A stretch of DNA of 64,000 nt from Halomonas korlensis (GCF_900116705.1 NZ_FPBP01000014.1:1-64000); one strand, 5' to 3'; numbered from the stretch's first letter, positions 26,898 through 39,210 are shown. Translations and numbers: made by a program. The notes: generated by a model not told the origin, from the letters alone.

Positions 26898-28493
26898 TTA
26901 GCTTTTCATACGAAAGTGCCGCAGGCGCACCCCGAAGACCGCCAGCCAGGCGAAATACACCAGCGCCCCCGACACCACCAACGCCGACAGCCAGGCAACG
27001 CGGGTCCCTACCTCCCAGCCGAGCCATTCCTGCCAGCCGGGGGACAGCCACCACAGTCCCAGGCCCATCACCGTGCAGCCGCCGACGAGTTGGACAGCGT
27101 AGCGTCCCCAGCCGGGCTGAAAGATCAGGATGCCCTGTTTTCGCAGCAGCCAGCCCAGCAGGCCGGCATTGAGAAAGGCGGAGAGCGCCGTGGCCAGCGC
27201 CAAACCGGCGTGAGCCAACGGCCAGATCAGCAGCAAGTTGAACACCATGTTGGCGACCATCGCGATGATGCCGACTTTGACCGGTGTGGCGGTGTCCTGG
27301 CGGGCGAAGAAGCCCGGCGCCAGCACCTTGATCAGCATGAAGGCGACCAGACCCAGGGCATAGGCGCGCAGGCTCATGGCGGCCATGGCGATGTCGTTAG
27401 CGGTCATGGCGCCATAGTGGAACAGGCTGATCAGCAATGGCTCGGCCAGCACGGCCAGCGCCAGGGCGGCCGGCAGACCAAGCAGCAGCACGGTGCGAAT
27501 CGCCCAGTCGAGCATGGCGGCGAAGTGCTCGCGGGACTGCTCGGCATGGCGCCGGGAGAGCGCCGGCAGGATTACCGTGGCGATGGCGATGCCGAACACG
27601 CCCAGCGGCAGCTCCACGAGGCGGTCAGAATAATACAGCCAGGACACGCTGCCCGCGGCCAGCAGCGAGGCCAGCACCGTATCGAGCAGCAGGTTGATCT
27701 GGGAGACCGAGACACCGAACAGCGCCGGCACCATCAGGCGCAGAATACGCCGCACGCCTGCGTTGGCGAAATCGGGCCAGGGCCGCGGCAGCAGCCCCAG
27801 CCGCGCCAGGAAGGGCACCTGAAAGGCCAGCTGGGCGACCCCGGCGATCAGCACGCCCCAGGCCAGGCCCATGGCCGGCTCGCTCATCAGCGGCGTCAGC
27901 AGGATGGCGGCACCAATCAACGACAAGTTGAGCAGCACCGGCGTGAAGGCCGGTACGGCAAAGCGATTCCAGGTATTGAGCGTGCTGCCGGCGAAGGCCG
28001 TCAGCGAGATCAGCAGCAGATAGGGAAAGGTCAGCCGCAGCATGTCGGCGGTCATCGTCAGCTTTTCGGGGTCACGCCCGAAGCCCGGAGCGAAGGCCCA
28101 TACCAGCCAGGGCGAGGCGAGCATGGCGATCGCCGTGATCAGCGCCAACACCGTGGCGAGGCTGCCGGCCACCGCATCGAGCAGCTCACGCACCTCTCGC
28201 TTGGAACCGCGGGTGGCATACTCGGAAAGCACCGGCACGAAGGCCTGGTTGAAGGCTCCCTCGGCAAACAGCCGGCGCAGGAAGTTGGGAATCTTGAAGG
28301 CGACGAAGAAGGCATCCGCCCCGTTGCCGGCCCCCAGCAAGGCGGCGATCACCACGTCGCGCGCGAGCCCCATGACCCGGGAGAGCATGGTCATGGCACC
28401 CACCACCAGCCCCGAGCGCATCAAGCCGCCGCGCTTGGGCGCCACGACAAGATCGTCGGGATCGGGCTGTTCTTGCACGGGGTGATCGGTCAC
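26898..28493 (-). CDS. murJ: Lipid II flippase MurJ
   Basis: Translocates lipid II across the inner membrane for peptidoglycan synthesis. The 531-residue protein has about 14 hydrophobic segments. Family blocks include MTMLSRVMGLARDVVIAALLG, ADAFFVAFKIPNFLRRLFAEG and NQAFVPVLSEY, with the conserved Arg and Asp residues of the substrate cavity. A hydrophilic N-terminal extension of about 24 residues precedes the first helix. It lies between rpsT and ribF, as in many gammaproteobacteria. Confidence 0.95.
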   Translation of the reverse strand: MTDHPVQEQPDPDDLVVAPKRGGLMRSGLVVGAMTMLSRVMGLARDVVIAALLGAGNGADAFFVAFKIPNFLRRLFAEGAFNQAFVPVLSEYATRGSKREVRELLDAVAGSLATVLALITAIAMLASPWLVWAFAPGFGRDPEKLTMTADMLRLTFPYLLLISLTAFAGSTLNTWNRFAVPAFTPVLLNLSLIGAAILLTPLMSEPAMGLAWGVLIAGVAQLAFQVPFLARLGLLPRPWPDFANAGVRRILRLMVPALFGVSVSQINLLLDTVLASLLAAGSVSWLYYSDRLVELPLGVFGIAIATVILPALSRRHAEQSREHFAAMLDWAIRTVLLLGLPAALALAVLAEPLLISLFHYGAMTANDIAMAAMSLRAYALGLVAFMLIKVLAPGFFARQDTATPVKVGIIAMVANMVFNLLLIWPLAHAGLALATALSAFLNAGLLGWLLRKQGILIFQPGWGRYAVQLVGGCTVMGLGLWWLSPGWQEWLGWEVGTRVAWLSALVVSGALVYFAWLAVFGVRLRHFRMKS

Positions 28494-28554
28494 GGCGCTC
28501 TTCCTTCTCCCCAGTCACGACGTCCTGCTCAGGGACACCCCAGTTGGCAGGCAC

Positions 28555-28577
28555 AAAAAAAACCGGCCTTAGCCGGT
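28555..28577 (-). terminator. Intrinsic terminator of rpsT
   Basis: Perfect 6-bp stem ACCGGC / GCCGGT with a 4-nt loop, followed on the minus strand by eight T residues. It is 57 bp after the rpsT stop and ahead of murJ. Four T residues on the plus strand as well. Confidence 0.85.
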
Positions 28578-28633
28578 CTTTTGCGAGACACCCTGACCAT
28601 TGGGCTCAGGGAGGCCCGAGGCGTCCGGCGTGC

Positions 28634-28900
28634 TTAGGCAGCCAGGGCCTTGATCCGCTTGTTCAGGCGGCTCTTCAGGCGTGCCGCCTTGCGCTTGGAC
28701 AGCACGTCCTTGTCGGCCATGCGATCGATGATCGGCTGCGCCTTCTGGAAGGTGGTCATTGCCTCGGCGTGGTCACCGCCCTCGATGGCCTTGAGCACAC
28801 GCTTGATGTAGGTGCGGACCATGCTGCGCTGGCTCGCCTTCAGGACACGACGGCCTTCTGACTGACGGGCGCGCTTGCGAGCTTGCTTGCTATTTGCCAC
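28634..28900 (-). CDS. rpsT: 30S ribosomal protein S20
   Basis: Primary 16S rRNA-binding protein, 88 residues, sequence beginning (M)ANSKQARKRARQSEGRR. The start is GTG at 28900, with AAGGAGA seven nucleotides upstream; no in-frame ATG gives a family-like N-terminus. In E. coli rpsT the start is UUG and the weak codon is tied to autogenous translational control, so the GTG here may serve the same purpose. Followed by its own terminator. Confidence 0.95.
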   Translation of the reverse strand: MANSKQARKRARQSEGRRVLKASQRSMVRTYIKRVLKAIEGGDHAEAMTTFQKAQPIIDRMADKDVLSKRKAARLKSRLNKRIKALAA

Positions 28901-29105
28901 TGACTGTCTCCTTGGAGAAAGTTGTCGCCGCCGGCATTGGGCGGCTTTTGATAACAGTTTGATCCAACAGGGAAATGCGAAACTCCCCGTCGGCCTGGCC
29001 ATCTGGCCGACTGCAGGATTGGCAGCAGTCGCTTACGGGCCGTGTCTGAGAGGATGGCGCATCCTATCACAGCACCCGCGTGCTTGCCATAGTCGTACGA
29101 TTAGC

Positions 29106-30245
29106 CTACAGGATAATCAGATTATCGCGGTGGATCAGCTCCGGGGCCTCCATATAGCCGAGGATCGCTTCGATGCGCTGGCTCGGCTTGCCGAGGATCT
29201 GCCGCGCATCCTCGATCCCATAATTGACCAGCCCCTTGGCGACACGATGGCCCTGCTCATCCACGCAGAGCACCATGTCCCCCCGCACGAACGTGCCCGC
29301 CGCCTGCCTGACCCCGACCGGCAAGAGACTCGAGCCCTGGCGGCGCAGCACGCTGACGGCGCCGTCATCCAGCGTCAGGGTGCCGCGTACCTGCAGTTGG
29401 CCGGCCAGCCAGCGCTTGCGCGCCGCCATCGGCGCCTGCTCGGGCAGCAGCAGCGTGCCCAGCGACTCGCCAGCCACCAGGCGGGCGAGCACTGCCGACT
29501 GGCGCCCACTGGCGATGACCGTGACCGCGCCCGAGCGGGCCGCGAGCTGAGCGGCCCGCACCTTGGTGGTCATGCCGCCACGCCCCAGCGCCCCGCCCCC
29601 ACCGGCCACGGCGGCGAGCGACGGGTCATCGGCGCGGCCTTGCTGAATCAGGCGAGCGCCTGGATTGGCGCGCGGGTCGGCATCGAAGAGCCCCTCCTGA
29701 TCGGTGAGGATCACCAGCGCGTCGGCCTCCAGCAGGTTGGCGACCAACGCGCCCAGGGTATCGTTGTCGCCAAAGCGGATCTCGTCGGTGACCACGGTGT
29801 CGTTCTCGTTGATCACCGGCACGACACGCAGGCCGACCAGGGTGCGCAGCGCCGAGCGCGCATTGAGGTAGCGCTTGCGGTTGGAGAGGTCGTCGTGGGT
29901 CAGCAGCACCTGAGCGGTGAGGATGCCGTGGCGGGCGAAATGGCCTTCGTAGCATTCGGTCAGGCTGTTCTGCCCCACCGCGGCGGCGGCCTGCAGCTCG
30001 TGCACCGCCGAGGGACGCCGCTGCCAGCCCAGACGCACCATGCCGGCCGCCACGGCACCGGACGAGACCAGCACTACCTCGATACCGCGCCGATGCAACT
30101 CGGCAATCTGATCGACCCAACCGCCGATGGCGGCATCGTCGAGCCCGCGACCATCGTTGGTCAGCAGCGCGCTGCCGATCTTCACCACCACACGACGCGC
30201 CCCGACAAGCGTATCGCGGCTGGGATTCACAGTCCCATCCGTCAT
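29106..30245 (-). CDS. proB: Glutamate 5-kinase
   Basis: Phosphorylates glutamate for proline synthesis; proline is also a compatible solute in halophiles. The 379 residues comprise an amino-acid kinase domain ([13 protein letters not shown] at about 18-30, [12 protein letters not shown], the NENDTV substrate site, [14 protein letters not shown]) and a C-terminal PUA domain from about residue 280 ([14 protein letters not shown]). It lies 28 bp downstream of the DUF433/DUF5615 pair and might be read from the same transcript. Confidence 0.96.
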   Translation of the reverse strand: MTDGTVNPSRDTLVGARRVVVKIGSALLTNDGRGLDDAAIGGWVDQIAELHRRGIEVVLVSSGAVAAGMVRLGWQRRPSAVHELQAAAAVGQNSLTECYEGHFARHGILTAQVLLTHDDLSNRKRYLNARSALRTLVGLRVVPVINENDTVVTDEIRFGDNDTLGALVANLLEADALVILTDQEGLFDADPRANPGARLIQQGRADDPSLAAVAGGGGALGRGGMTTKVRAAQLAARSGAVTVIASGRQSAVLARLVAGESLGTLLLPEQAPMAARKRWLAGQLQVRGTLTLDDGAVSVLRRQGSSLLPVGVRQAAGTFVRGDMVLCVDEQGHRVAKGLVNYGIEDARQILGKPSQRIEAILGYMEAPELIHRDNLIIL

Positions 30246-30273
30246 CGTTATTCCTGAAATGTCCTAGGAAGGA

Positions 30274-30615
30274 TTATTGCCAATCACCTAACTCAACCAA
30301 AGGTTCACCTTTGGACAGCAGACCCAACGCCTCGGGAAGCAGGCGCGCGAGCACTTCTCGCATCCTGGCATTGGTCGTGTTGCCCATTGTGACCCAGACA
30401 ACTCTCGGCGGTGGACCATGCCGCTCCAAGAGGTCGGGGAAGTCCCGGTCCTTGGTAAGCACCACGGCATCTGCCTTCCGAGCTGCCGCAAAGATTTCCT
30501 CATCTGAAGCATCTCGATAACCAAGCCAGCGGGCTGAATAGGCCTCCATGCCTAGATTTTCAGTTATCCATGGGGCCAGATGGGGCGAGAGCTGAGCGTC
30601 AACCCACAGGATCAT
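30274..30615 (-). CDS. DUF5615 PIN-like protein (putative toxin)
   Basis: 113-residue protein of the DUF5615 (Mut7-C/PIN-like) group. ILWVDAQLSPHLAPW at residues 2-16 holds the first acidic residue. Then come YRDASDEEIFAAARKADAVVLTKDRDF, with the Asp pair of a PIN-like nuclease site, and VVWVTMGNTTNARM. Its ATG overlaps the stop of the upstream DUF433 gene in an ATGA junction, the usual layout of DUF433-DUF5615 toxin-antitoxin-like pairs. Nuclease activity is inferred from fold similarity only. The frame opens at 30795, but that N-terminus is a shadow of the DUF433 gene. Confidence 0.85.
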   Translation of the reverse strand: MILWVDAQLSPHLAPWITENLGMEAYSARWLGYRDASDEEIFAAARKADAVVLTKDRDFPDLLERHGPPPRVVWVTMGNTTNARMREVLARLLPEALGLLSKGEPLVELGDWQ

Positions 30616-30839
30616 GCGGCGAGCACGGGATGGTCGAGGCGCCTGGCGGCAAACTGCAAGGCAGCCAGGATATCCTCGAGCTCCAGATCGGGCATCTCCT
30701 CTAGCACCTCTTGGGTACCGAGGCCCTGGGCCATCAGGTCCAGCACATCCACGACCCGGATGCGCATACCGCGGATGCAGGGCCTGCCGCCGCACTGAGC
30801 GGGATCAATCGTGATACGGCTCAATAAACTGTTGTTCAT
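30612..30839 (-). CDS. DUF433 protein (putative antitoxin)
   Basis: 75-residue protein with the DUF433 hallmark ITIDPAQCGGRPCIRGMRI, then RVVDVLDLMAQGLGTQEVLEE, a winged-helix-like DNA-binding region seen in antitoxins paired with DUF5615. ATG 30839 has GGAGG seven nucleotides upstream; the frame opens six codons earlier. It lies 42 bp after obgE, with no terminator between them, so it may be partly read from the ribosomal/obgE transcript. Confidence 0.85.
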   Translation of the reverse strand: MNNSLLSRITIDPAQCGGRPCIRGMRIRVVDVLDLMAQGLGTQEVLEEMPDLELEDILAALQFAARRLDHPVLAA

Positions 30840-30881
30840 CCTGGCCCTCCCATGCATTCAGCTCATCGTCAGTTTACGCCA

Positions 30882-32069
30882 TCAAGGAGAGTATTCGACC
30901 TCGACGTCATAATCGTCATCGTCAAAGTCGTCGTCATCGAAATCGTCGCGCTTGCGCTTGCGGCCCAGCCGCGCTTCGGTGCGCGCCACCGCCTCGTCTT
31001 CCATGCGGGCACGCATCTCGCGAGCGCGCTCGGCGGCCTCCTCGTCCTCGTTCTCCAACCGCCTTTGCTCGGTCAGCCAGCGGTAGGCGGCTTGCACCAG
31101 GGCATCGGTACCATCGCTTGAGATCGCCGAGATACGAAACACCGGCCCTTCCCAGCCGAGCCGGGAGACAATGGCGTCGGTGCGCGCCTGGCGCTCGTCC
31201 TCGGGCAGCAGGTCGAGCTTGTTGAGCACCAGCCAGCGCGGCAGTTCAGCCAGGGTCGGCGAGAACTCGCCCAGCTCGTGGGTAATCGCCTCGGCGGCCT
31301 CGACGGGGTCGGACTCGTCGAAGGGCGCCACGTCGACGACATGAAAGAGCAGCCGCGTGCGGGTCAGATGCTTGAGAAAGCGCAGCCCCAGGCCGGCACC
31401 ATCGGAGGCGCCCTCGATCAGCCCCGGCACGTCGGCCATCACGAAGTGCTCATGCATGCCGAGCTTCACCACCCCCAGGTTGGGCACCAGGGTCGTGAAG
31501 GGGTAGTTGGCGACCTTGGGCTTGGCCGCGGAGACGGAGCGGATCAGCGTCGACTTGCCGGCATTGGGCAGGCCCAGCAGACCCACATCGGCCATGACCT
31601 TCATCTCGAAGCGCAGGTTGCGACGCTCGCCCTCGGTGCCCGACGTGGTGCGACGCGGCGCCCGATTGGTGGACGACTTGAAATGGATGTTGCCCAGTCC
31701 GCGGCGACCGCCCTGGGCGACCAACACCTCCTGGCCGATCTCAGTGACGTCGGCGATCACCTCGAGGGTGTCCTCGTCGATCACCGTGGTGCCCACCGGC
31801 ACCTTGACGTGCAGGTCGTCACCGGCCCTGCCGCTCATCTGGCGGCCCATGCCGGGCTGGCCGTTCTGGGCCTTGTAGAAGCGCTGGTACTTGAAGTCGA
31901 TCAAGGTGTTGAGGGCGTCGTCGCCGATCAGGTAGACGCAGCCGCCATGACCGCCATCGCCGCCGTCGGGGCCGCCCTTGGGCACGTACTTCTCGCGGCG
32001 GAAGCTCAGGCAGCCATTGCCACCATTTCCCGCCTCCACGATGATCGAGGCTTCATCCACGAATTGCAT
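30882..32069 (-). CDS. obgE: Obg-family GTPase (ribosome assembly)
   Basis: Essential GTPase acting in late 50S assembly and growth control. The glycine-rich Obg domain (residues 1-158, [20 protein letters not shown]) is followed by the G domain with [11 protein letters not shown] near residue 167, [15 protein letters not shown] and SAISSDG. The C-terminus is a strongly acidic tail of [12 protein letters not shown] repeats. 395 residues (E. coli 390). Standard rplU-rpmA-obgE order. Confidence 0.96.
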   Translation of the reverse strand: MQFVDEASIIVEAGNGGNGCLSFRREKYVPKGGPDGGDGGHGGCVYLIGDDALNTLIDFKYQRFYKAQNGQPGMGRQMSGRAGDDLHVKVPVGTTVIDEDTLEVIADVTEIGQEVLVAQGGRRGLGNIHFKSSTNRAPRRTTSGTEGERRNLRFEMKVMADVGLLGLPNAGKSTLIRSVSAAKPKVANYPFTTLVPNLGVVKLGMHEHFVMADVPGLIEGASDGAGLGLRFLKHLTRTRLLFHVVDVAPFDESDPVEAAEAITHELGEFSPTLAELPRWLVLNKLDLLPEDERQARTDAIVSRLGWEGPVFRISAISSDGTDALVQAAYRWLTEQRRLENEDEEAAERAREMRARMEDEAVARTEARLGRKRKRDDFDDDDFDDDDYDVEVEYSP

Positions 32070-32110
32070 CTGTCACTCTCCCGACGGCCATCTCCACCGT
32101 CATGATACAA

Positions 32111-32136
32111 GAAGGCCCCGCCGTGGCGGGGCCTTC
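32111..32136 (-). terminator. Hairpin between rpmA and obgE
   Basis: Perfect 11-bp stem GAAGGCCCCGC / GCGGGGCCTTC with a 4-nt loop. The following minus-strand sequence is only TTGTATC. It probably gives partial termination, lowering obgE expression relative to the ribosomal protein genes. Confidence 0.6.
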
Positions 32137-32155
32137 TGGGCAAGCTCGGGCGGTC

Positions 32156-32413
32156 TCAGGCAGAGACGACGCTGACGAACTTGCGATTCTTCGGACCCTT
32201 GGTCTCGAACTTGATCACGCCTTCGTTCAGCGCGAACAAGGTATGGTCGCGGCCGAGGCCGACGCCGATGCCGGCGTGGAAACGCGTGCCACGCTGACGC
32301 ACGATGATGTTGCCCGGCACTGCCGCCTGGCCACCATAGAGCTTGACACCAAGGCGTTTGGATTCGGAATCGCGACCGTTACGGGTAGAGCCCGCTGCCT
32401 TCTTGTGAGCCAT
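32156..32413 (-). CDS. rpmA: 50S ribosomal protein L27
   Basis: 85 residues beginning [20 protein letters not shown], the flexible N-terminus that reaches the peptidyl-transferase centre, followed by the conserved [20 protein letters not shown]. It has no N-terminal propeptide of the Firmicutes kind. Downstream of rplU by 56 bp. Confidence 0.97.
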   Translation of the reverse strand: MAHKKAAGSTRNGRDSESKRLGVKLYGGQAAVPGNIIVRQRGTRFHAGIGVGLGRDHTLFALNEGVIKFETKGPKNRKFVSVVSA

Positions 32414-32469
32414 TGCTAAGTCCTCGCTCGTTCAGGGGAATTGTCTCTTCGTCGCTAGCGCCGCAGCGC

Positions 32470-32781
32470 TTACGCAGAGATCCCGGTGATCTTGACTTCA
32501 GTGAACCACTGACGGTGGCCCTGACGCTTCATGCTGTGCTTGCGGCGACGAAACTTGATGATGGTCACCTTGTCACCACGGCCATGAGAGACGACTTCAG
32601 CCGCCACCTTGGCACCGTCGACCAGCGGCGCGCCGATCTTGATGTCGTCGTCGTTGCCGACCAGCAACACCTGATCGAACTCGACGCTTTCACCGGTCGG
32701 GATTTCCAGCTTCTCGAGCTTGAGCGTCTGGCCTTCCTGAACGCGGTACTGTTTGCCACCGCTCTTGATAATTGCGTACAT
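32470..32781 (-). CDS. rplU: 50S ribosomal protein L21
   Basis: 103 residues, starting [20 protein letters not shown] and ending in the basic segment [16 protein letters not shown], which contacts 23S rRNA. First gene of the rplU-rpmA-obgE operon, read from a strong sigma-70 promoter about 105 bp upstream. Confidence 0.97.
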   Translation of the reverse strand: MYAIIKSGGKQYRVQEGQTLKLEKLEIPTGESVEFDQVLLVGNDDDIKIGAPLVDGAKVAAEVVSHGRGDKVTIIKFRRRKHSMKRQGHRQWFTEVKITGISA

Positions 32782-32883
32782 CTGTCTCTCCAGAACTCAT
32801 CGAGATTGGCTCTTCATCGGCCTGCTGCGAGTGGCGCCCCTTTCGGCAGCCATCTGACAGGGAGCGTGATGAGTGGGTCGCGG

Positions 32884-32912
32884 ATTATAACCGCCGCCGC
32901 GCGCGCCTTCAA
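32884..32912 (-). promoter_or_regulatory. Sigma-70 promoter of rplU-rpmA
   Basis: On the minus strand: TTGAAG (32912-32907), a 17-bp very GC-rich spacer, and a perfect TATAAT (32889-32884). The GC-rich sequence around the start site is compatible with growth-rate/stringent control, but that is inference. Confidence 0.75.
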
Positions 32913-32938
32913 CCTCAAAAACCGACAAGACAATGGGC

Positions 32939-36127
<3,189 letters not shown>

Positions 36128-36149
<22 letters not shown>

Positions 36150-36571
36150 TCAGTCACTCCCTGATAAACAGTGGCCACGTCGTCGGGCGTACCGAACAGT
36201 TCGAATCGGTGCAGCAACGGCACGTGGCATTTTTCGGCGATGATTCGGCCTGCCAGGCAATAGCCCGCACCGAAGTTGGTATTGCCAGCGGCGATGACGC
36301 CTCGCAGCCGCTGGCGGTTGCGCTTGTCGTTGAGAAAGCGAATGACCGGGCCGGGCACTGCGCCCTTCACGCCACCACCGCCATAGCTAGGCGTGACCAG
36401 CACAAAGGGGCTATCGACCACCAGGCCGGGCGCATCGCGACTCAGCGGGATCCGGCTGGCCGGCAACCCCAGCGACTGCATGAAACGTTGGGTGTTGCCG
36501 GAACGGGTCGAGAAGTAGACCAGCCCGACGCTCGTGCCGCCGGGTGTCGGTAATGTGGCCGCTTGCCTCAT
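36128..36571 (-). CDS. nrdI: Flavodoxin-like protein NrdI
   Basis: FMN protein that supplies oxidant to assemble the manganese-tyrosyl cofactor of NrdF. The 147 residues include the phosphate-binding segment [13 protein letters not shown] and [15 protein letters not shown] with the NrdI glycine loop. It overlaps nrdH by 4 nt (ATGA) and nrdE by 22 nt. Confidence 0.94.
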
Positions 36572-36789
36572 CCCAGCGCTCGAATACGGTCCGGCCGGAA
36601 TCCCGACCAGTGACCCTCGCCGGCCACCACCACCGGCAGCTGGCGATAGCCGAGCCGCTCGACGAACTCGCGGGCCACCGCATCATCGGCGATATCGACG
36701 ACTGTGTAGTCGAGACCTTGCTGGTCCAGCGCACGATAGGTCGCCGTGCACTGCACGCAGGCGGGCTTGCTGTAGATTTCGATGGGCAT
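36568..36789 (-). CDS. nrdH: Glutaredoxin-like electron donor NrdH
   Basis: 73-residue thioredoxin-fold reductant for NrdEF. The active site is CVQC at residues 11-14, preceded by [25 protein letters not shown] contains the cis-Pro and the WSGFRPD motif typical of NrdH. First gene of the operon, expected to be controlled by the NrdR-like boxes upstream. Confidence 0.95.
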   Translation of the reverse strand: MPIEIYSKPACVQCTATYRALDQQGLDYTVVDIADDAVAREFVERLGYRQLPVVVAGEGHWSGFRPDRIRALG

Positions 36790-36873
36790 CGTTGATCCTC
36801 GGTCAGGGGCGGTTGAGAAGCGCAGTCTGAAACGGCATGGCGCGCATGGCCAGCCACGGCGGCCTTCGCCTTT

Positions 36874-36920
36874 TGTCCATATATGGTAGGCTATCTAATG
36901 ATTTAATCAATATCTAGTAG
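36874..36920. promoter_or_regulatory. Paired NrdR-box-like sites upstream of nrdHIEF
   Basis: Core 1 CCATATATGG at 36877-36886 and core 2 CAATATCTAG at 36908-36917. Starts are exactly 31 bp apart, the three-helical-turn spacing known for NrdR boxes (core CWATATATWG). Core 2 overlaps a perfect dyad ATATCTAG-TAG-CTAGATAT (36910-36928). The 292-bp nrdH/ispB gap holds no other clear element. Confidence 0.75.
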
Positions 36921-37081
36921 CTAGATATCGATGATCACCTCACCCCTCGACAGGGGCTACCCTGTGTCGCTTGGGACTGAAATATGCCATGTCCGGCCGC
37001 ACTGCCTTGACGCCCTCATGGGCGCCCCATAGCATGACCGGCAATTCCTGGCCTTCCTTATTCCAAGTCGACATCGCCTCC

Positions 37082-38077
37082 ATGCCCGCCAATGCTCCAC
37101 CGAAAGCCACTACGTCACCGCCCATCCACGCGGTCGTTGCCGAGGACTTCGATGCCGTCAATCGGACCATTGCCGATCGGCTTGCCTCTCGTGTCCCGCT
37201 CGTCGAAACCATCGGCCATTACATCATCGCCGGGGGCGGCAAGCGGCTGCGCCCGCTGCTGGTGCTGCTGGCCGCACGAGCGCTCGGCTACGAAGGCGAT
37301 CGGCACATCACCCTGGCCACGCTGATCGAGTTCATGCATACCTCGACCCTGCTGCACGATGATGTGGTCGACGAGTCGCACATGCGGCGGGGCAAATCTA
37401 CCGCCAACGACGCCTGGGGCAATGCCCCTTCGGTGCTGGTGGGGGATTTCCTGTATTCGCGTTCGTTTCAGATGATGGTCGACATCGGCTCGATGCGAAT
37501 CATGGAAGTACTCTCCGCCGCCACCTGCACCATCGCCGAGGGCGAAGTGCAGCAGCTGACCAACGTCGGCAATGCCGAGATCGACGAGGCCGATTATTTC
37601 CAGACCATTCAGGGCAAGACCGCCATGCTCTTCGAGGCGGCGTCACATAGCGGCGCCATCCTCGCGGCCGCCAGCCCGACGCAGGAAGCCGCCCTGCAGC
37701 GCTACGGGCGCTATCTAGGCCTGGCGTTCCAACTGATCGATGATCTACTCGACTATGAGGGCGATGCCGACGCCATGGGCAAGAACGTCGGCGATGATCT
37801 TGCCGAAGGCAAACCGACCCTGCCGCTGATCCACGCTATCGCCACCGGCACTCCCGAGCAGGCAGAGCTGGTGCGCCAGGCGATCCGCCAGGGCGGCCTC
37901 GATCACCTCGACGAGGTGCTGGCGATCGTCCACGTGACCGGCGCCCTGGACTATACGCGCGCCAAGGCCGAGGAAATGGCTGGCGAGGCCCTGAACCAGC
38001 TCGATGCCCTGCCGCCCAGCCGTTATCGCGACAGCATGGCCGAGCTGGCCCGCATGGCCGTCGATCGCAACGCCTGA
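37082..38077 (+). CDS. ispB: Octaprenyl (polyprenyl) diphosphate synthase
   Basis: Builds the side chain of ubiquinone by trans-prenyl transfer. From ATG 37082 it is 331 residues (E. coli IspB 323). First Asp-rich motif LLHDDVVDES with RRGKSTAN after it; second motif QLIDDLLDYEGD; GGGKRLRPLLVLLAA near residue 50. Earlier in-frame ATGs (37034, 36971) would add residues outside the family pattern, and none has a strong ribosome binding site. Normally adjacent to and divergent from rplU; here nrdHIEF separates them. Confidence 0.93.
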   Translation: MPANAPPKATTSPPIHAVVAEDFDAVNRTIADRLASRVPLVETIGHYIIAGGGKRLRPLLVLLAARALGYEGDRHITLATLIEFMHTSTLLHDDVVDESHMRRGKSTANDAWGNAPSVLVGDFLYSRSFQMMVDIGSMRIMEVLSAATCTIAEGEVQQLTNVGNAEIDEADYFQTIQGKTAMLFEAASHSGAILAAASPTQEAALQRYGRYLGLAFQLIDDLLDYEGDADAMGKNVGDDLAEGKPTLPLIHAIATGTPEQAELVRQAIRQGGLDHLDEVLAIVHVTGALDYTRAKAEEMAGEALNQLDALPPSRYRDSMAELARMAVDRNA

Positions 38078-38094
38078 CCCACTCGGCGAAAGGC

Positions 38095-38122
38095 TTGCAA
38101 AGCCGAACACTGTGGGTATAAT
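38095..38122 (+). promoter_or_regulatory. Sigma-70 promoter of tRNA-Pro
   Basis: TTGCAA at 38095-38100, 16-bp spacer, perfect TATAAT at 38117-38122, 31 bp before the mature tRNA 5' end. It starts 18 bp after the ispB stop. Confidence 0.75.
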
Positions 38123-38153
38123 TCAGCCCCGTTGAGGCGCCAGCCCAACGCGT

Positions 38154-38230
38154 CGGAGTATAGCTCAGCTTGGTAGAGCGCTGCCTTCGGGAGGCAGAGG
38201 TCGTAGGTTCGAATCCTGCTACTCCGACCA
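38154..38230 (+). tRNA. tRNA-Pro (anticodon CGG)
   Basis: 77-nt cloverleaf. Acceptor arms CGGAGTA / TACTCCG, then ACCA with CCA encoded. Anticodon stem CTGCC / GGCAG around loop TTCGGGA, so the anticodon is CGG. The T-arm contains GGTTCGAATCC. Own promoter and terminator flank it. Confidence 0.97.
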
Positions 38231-38242
38231 GAAAACACAGTA

Positions 38243-38280
38243 AAAACGGTCACTTAGCTCATCGCAGCGGTGGCCGTTTT
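38243..38280 (+). terminator. Terminator of tRNA-Pro
   Basis: 11-bp arms AAAACGGTCAC / GTGGCCGTTTT with one wobble position and a 16-nt loop, ending in TTTT. It begins 13 nt after the tRNA 3' end. The remaining gap to 38402 shows no element. Confidence 0.65.
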
Positions 38281-38402
38281 GCGTTGTGCCTATAACTAGG
38301 TGGCATATAGGTGACAGCCGTCGGGATGGGAATCGACAATTCCTCTTCACTTTCCTCTGGTATTTACCTACGACCGAGCCCTTGCACTCGCAAGTTGAGA
38401 AC

Positions 38403-39209
38403 TTACACGCCCAGAAATGGCCGTAGCTCAGCCACCACCGCATCTGGCGCACTGTAGATGACATTATGACCCCAGTTAGGGATCGTCACTACCCGCTCCG
38501 CTCCCGTCATTTGGCTCGCTTGGTCGAGCCAGCGTTGCGGCGCGATCGTATCTCGCTGGCCACGAACCAGTAACACAGGCTGCTCGATGCAGGAAAGCTT
38601 CTCTACGACAGGATCATGAAACATGGCGATAGCTTCGGGCCAGAGTCGCGTTCCCATGCGCCAATAGCCCGCCATGACATGCAGGAGCAGCCCGGGCCGC
38701 TCGAAGGTGCAGGCGTAGAGTGCCCGAAGCAGCTGAACGCAAAAGTTTCGATGTAGAGGATCGATTGTCGGTCCTATCAAGACCAATCGTCTTACCCGGG
38801 TGGGGAAACGAACCGCCGCATCAGCCGCTATCTGACAACCCATGGAATGCCCCACCAAGTCGACTCGTGCGATGCCCATGGCATCCAGCCAATCGATCAA
38901 GGCATCAGCCAAACCGAGCACATTCAAGGGCGCTTCAGGTGTATCGCTTTTGCCATGACCAGGTAGATCGGGCACGTAAACGGTGGCACCGTTTGCGGCG
39001 AGTCGCTCCGCAGTGGGCATAAAGTAGTTGCCGGACATTCCCAAGCCATGCACCAGCACAATCGGATTCATCCCCTTCGCTGAAGCAGTAAGACTACACC
39101 TGGTGTGGTAAGTCATGCCTTTCACATCAATAAAGCGACTTTCCCATTGCGCTTCGTCTCGCGGTACATATCCGGGCAGGCGGGTCACGCGAACTTTCCT
39201 TATCGACAT
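38403..39209 (-). CDS. Alpha/beta-fold hydrolase
   Basis: 268-residue soluble hydrolase with the complete alpha/beta hydrolase triad: nucleophile elbow GHSMGCQ, Asp in VRGQRDTIAP and His in NWGHNVIYS. The oxyanion loop is VLVHGLGMSGNYF near residue 55. The sequence is of the esterase/meta-cleavage-product-hydrolase type, but the substrate cannot be told. The ATG at 39209 overlaps the end of the upstream symporter gene almost directly (TAG-A-ATG), so the two are probably cotranscribed; a TTG at 39218 is an alternative start. Codon use looks slightly less GC-rich than its neighbours. Confidence 0.85.
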   Translation of the reverse strand: MSIRKVRVTRLPGYVPRDEAQWESRFIDVKGMTYHTRCSLTASAKGMNPIVLVHGLGMSGNYFMPTAERLAANGATVYVPDLPGHGKSDTPEAPLNVLGLADALIDWLDAMGIARVDLVGHSMGCQIAADAAVRFPTRVRRLVLIGPTIDPLHRNFCVQLLRALYACTFERPGLLLHVMAGYWRMGTRLWPEAIAMFHDPVVEKLSCIEQPVLLVRGQRDTIAPQRWLDQASQMTGAERVVTIPNWGHNVIYSAPDAVVAELRPFLGV

Positions 39210-39210
39210 T

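Noticed and set aside
26817..28637. 606-codon plus-strand open frame opposite murJ
   Set aside because: Gln/His/Gly-rich shadow frame; murJ on the other strand is unambiguous.
38231..38402. Integration site for a mobile element downstream of tRNA-Pro
   Set aside because: tRNA 3' ends are common targets, but no integrase, direct repeat of the tRNA end or element boundary is visible.
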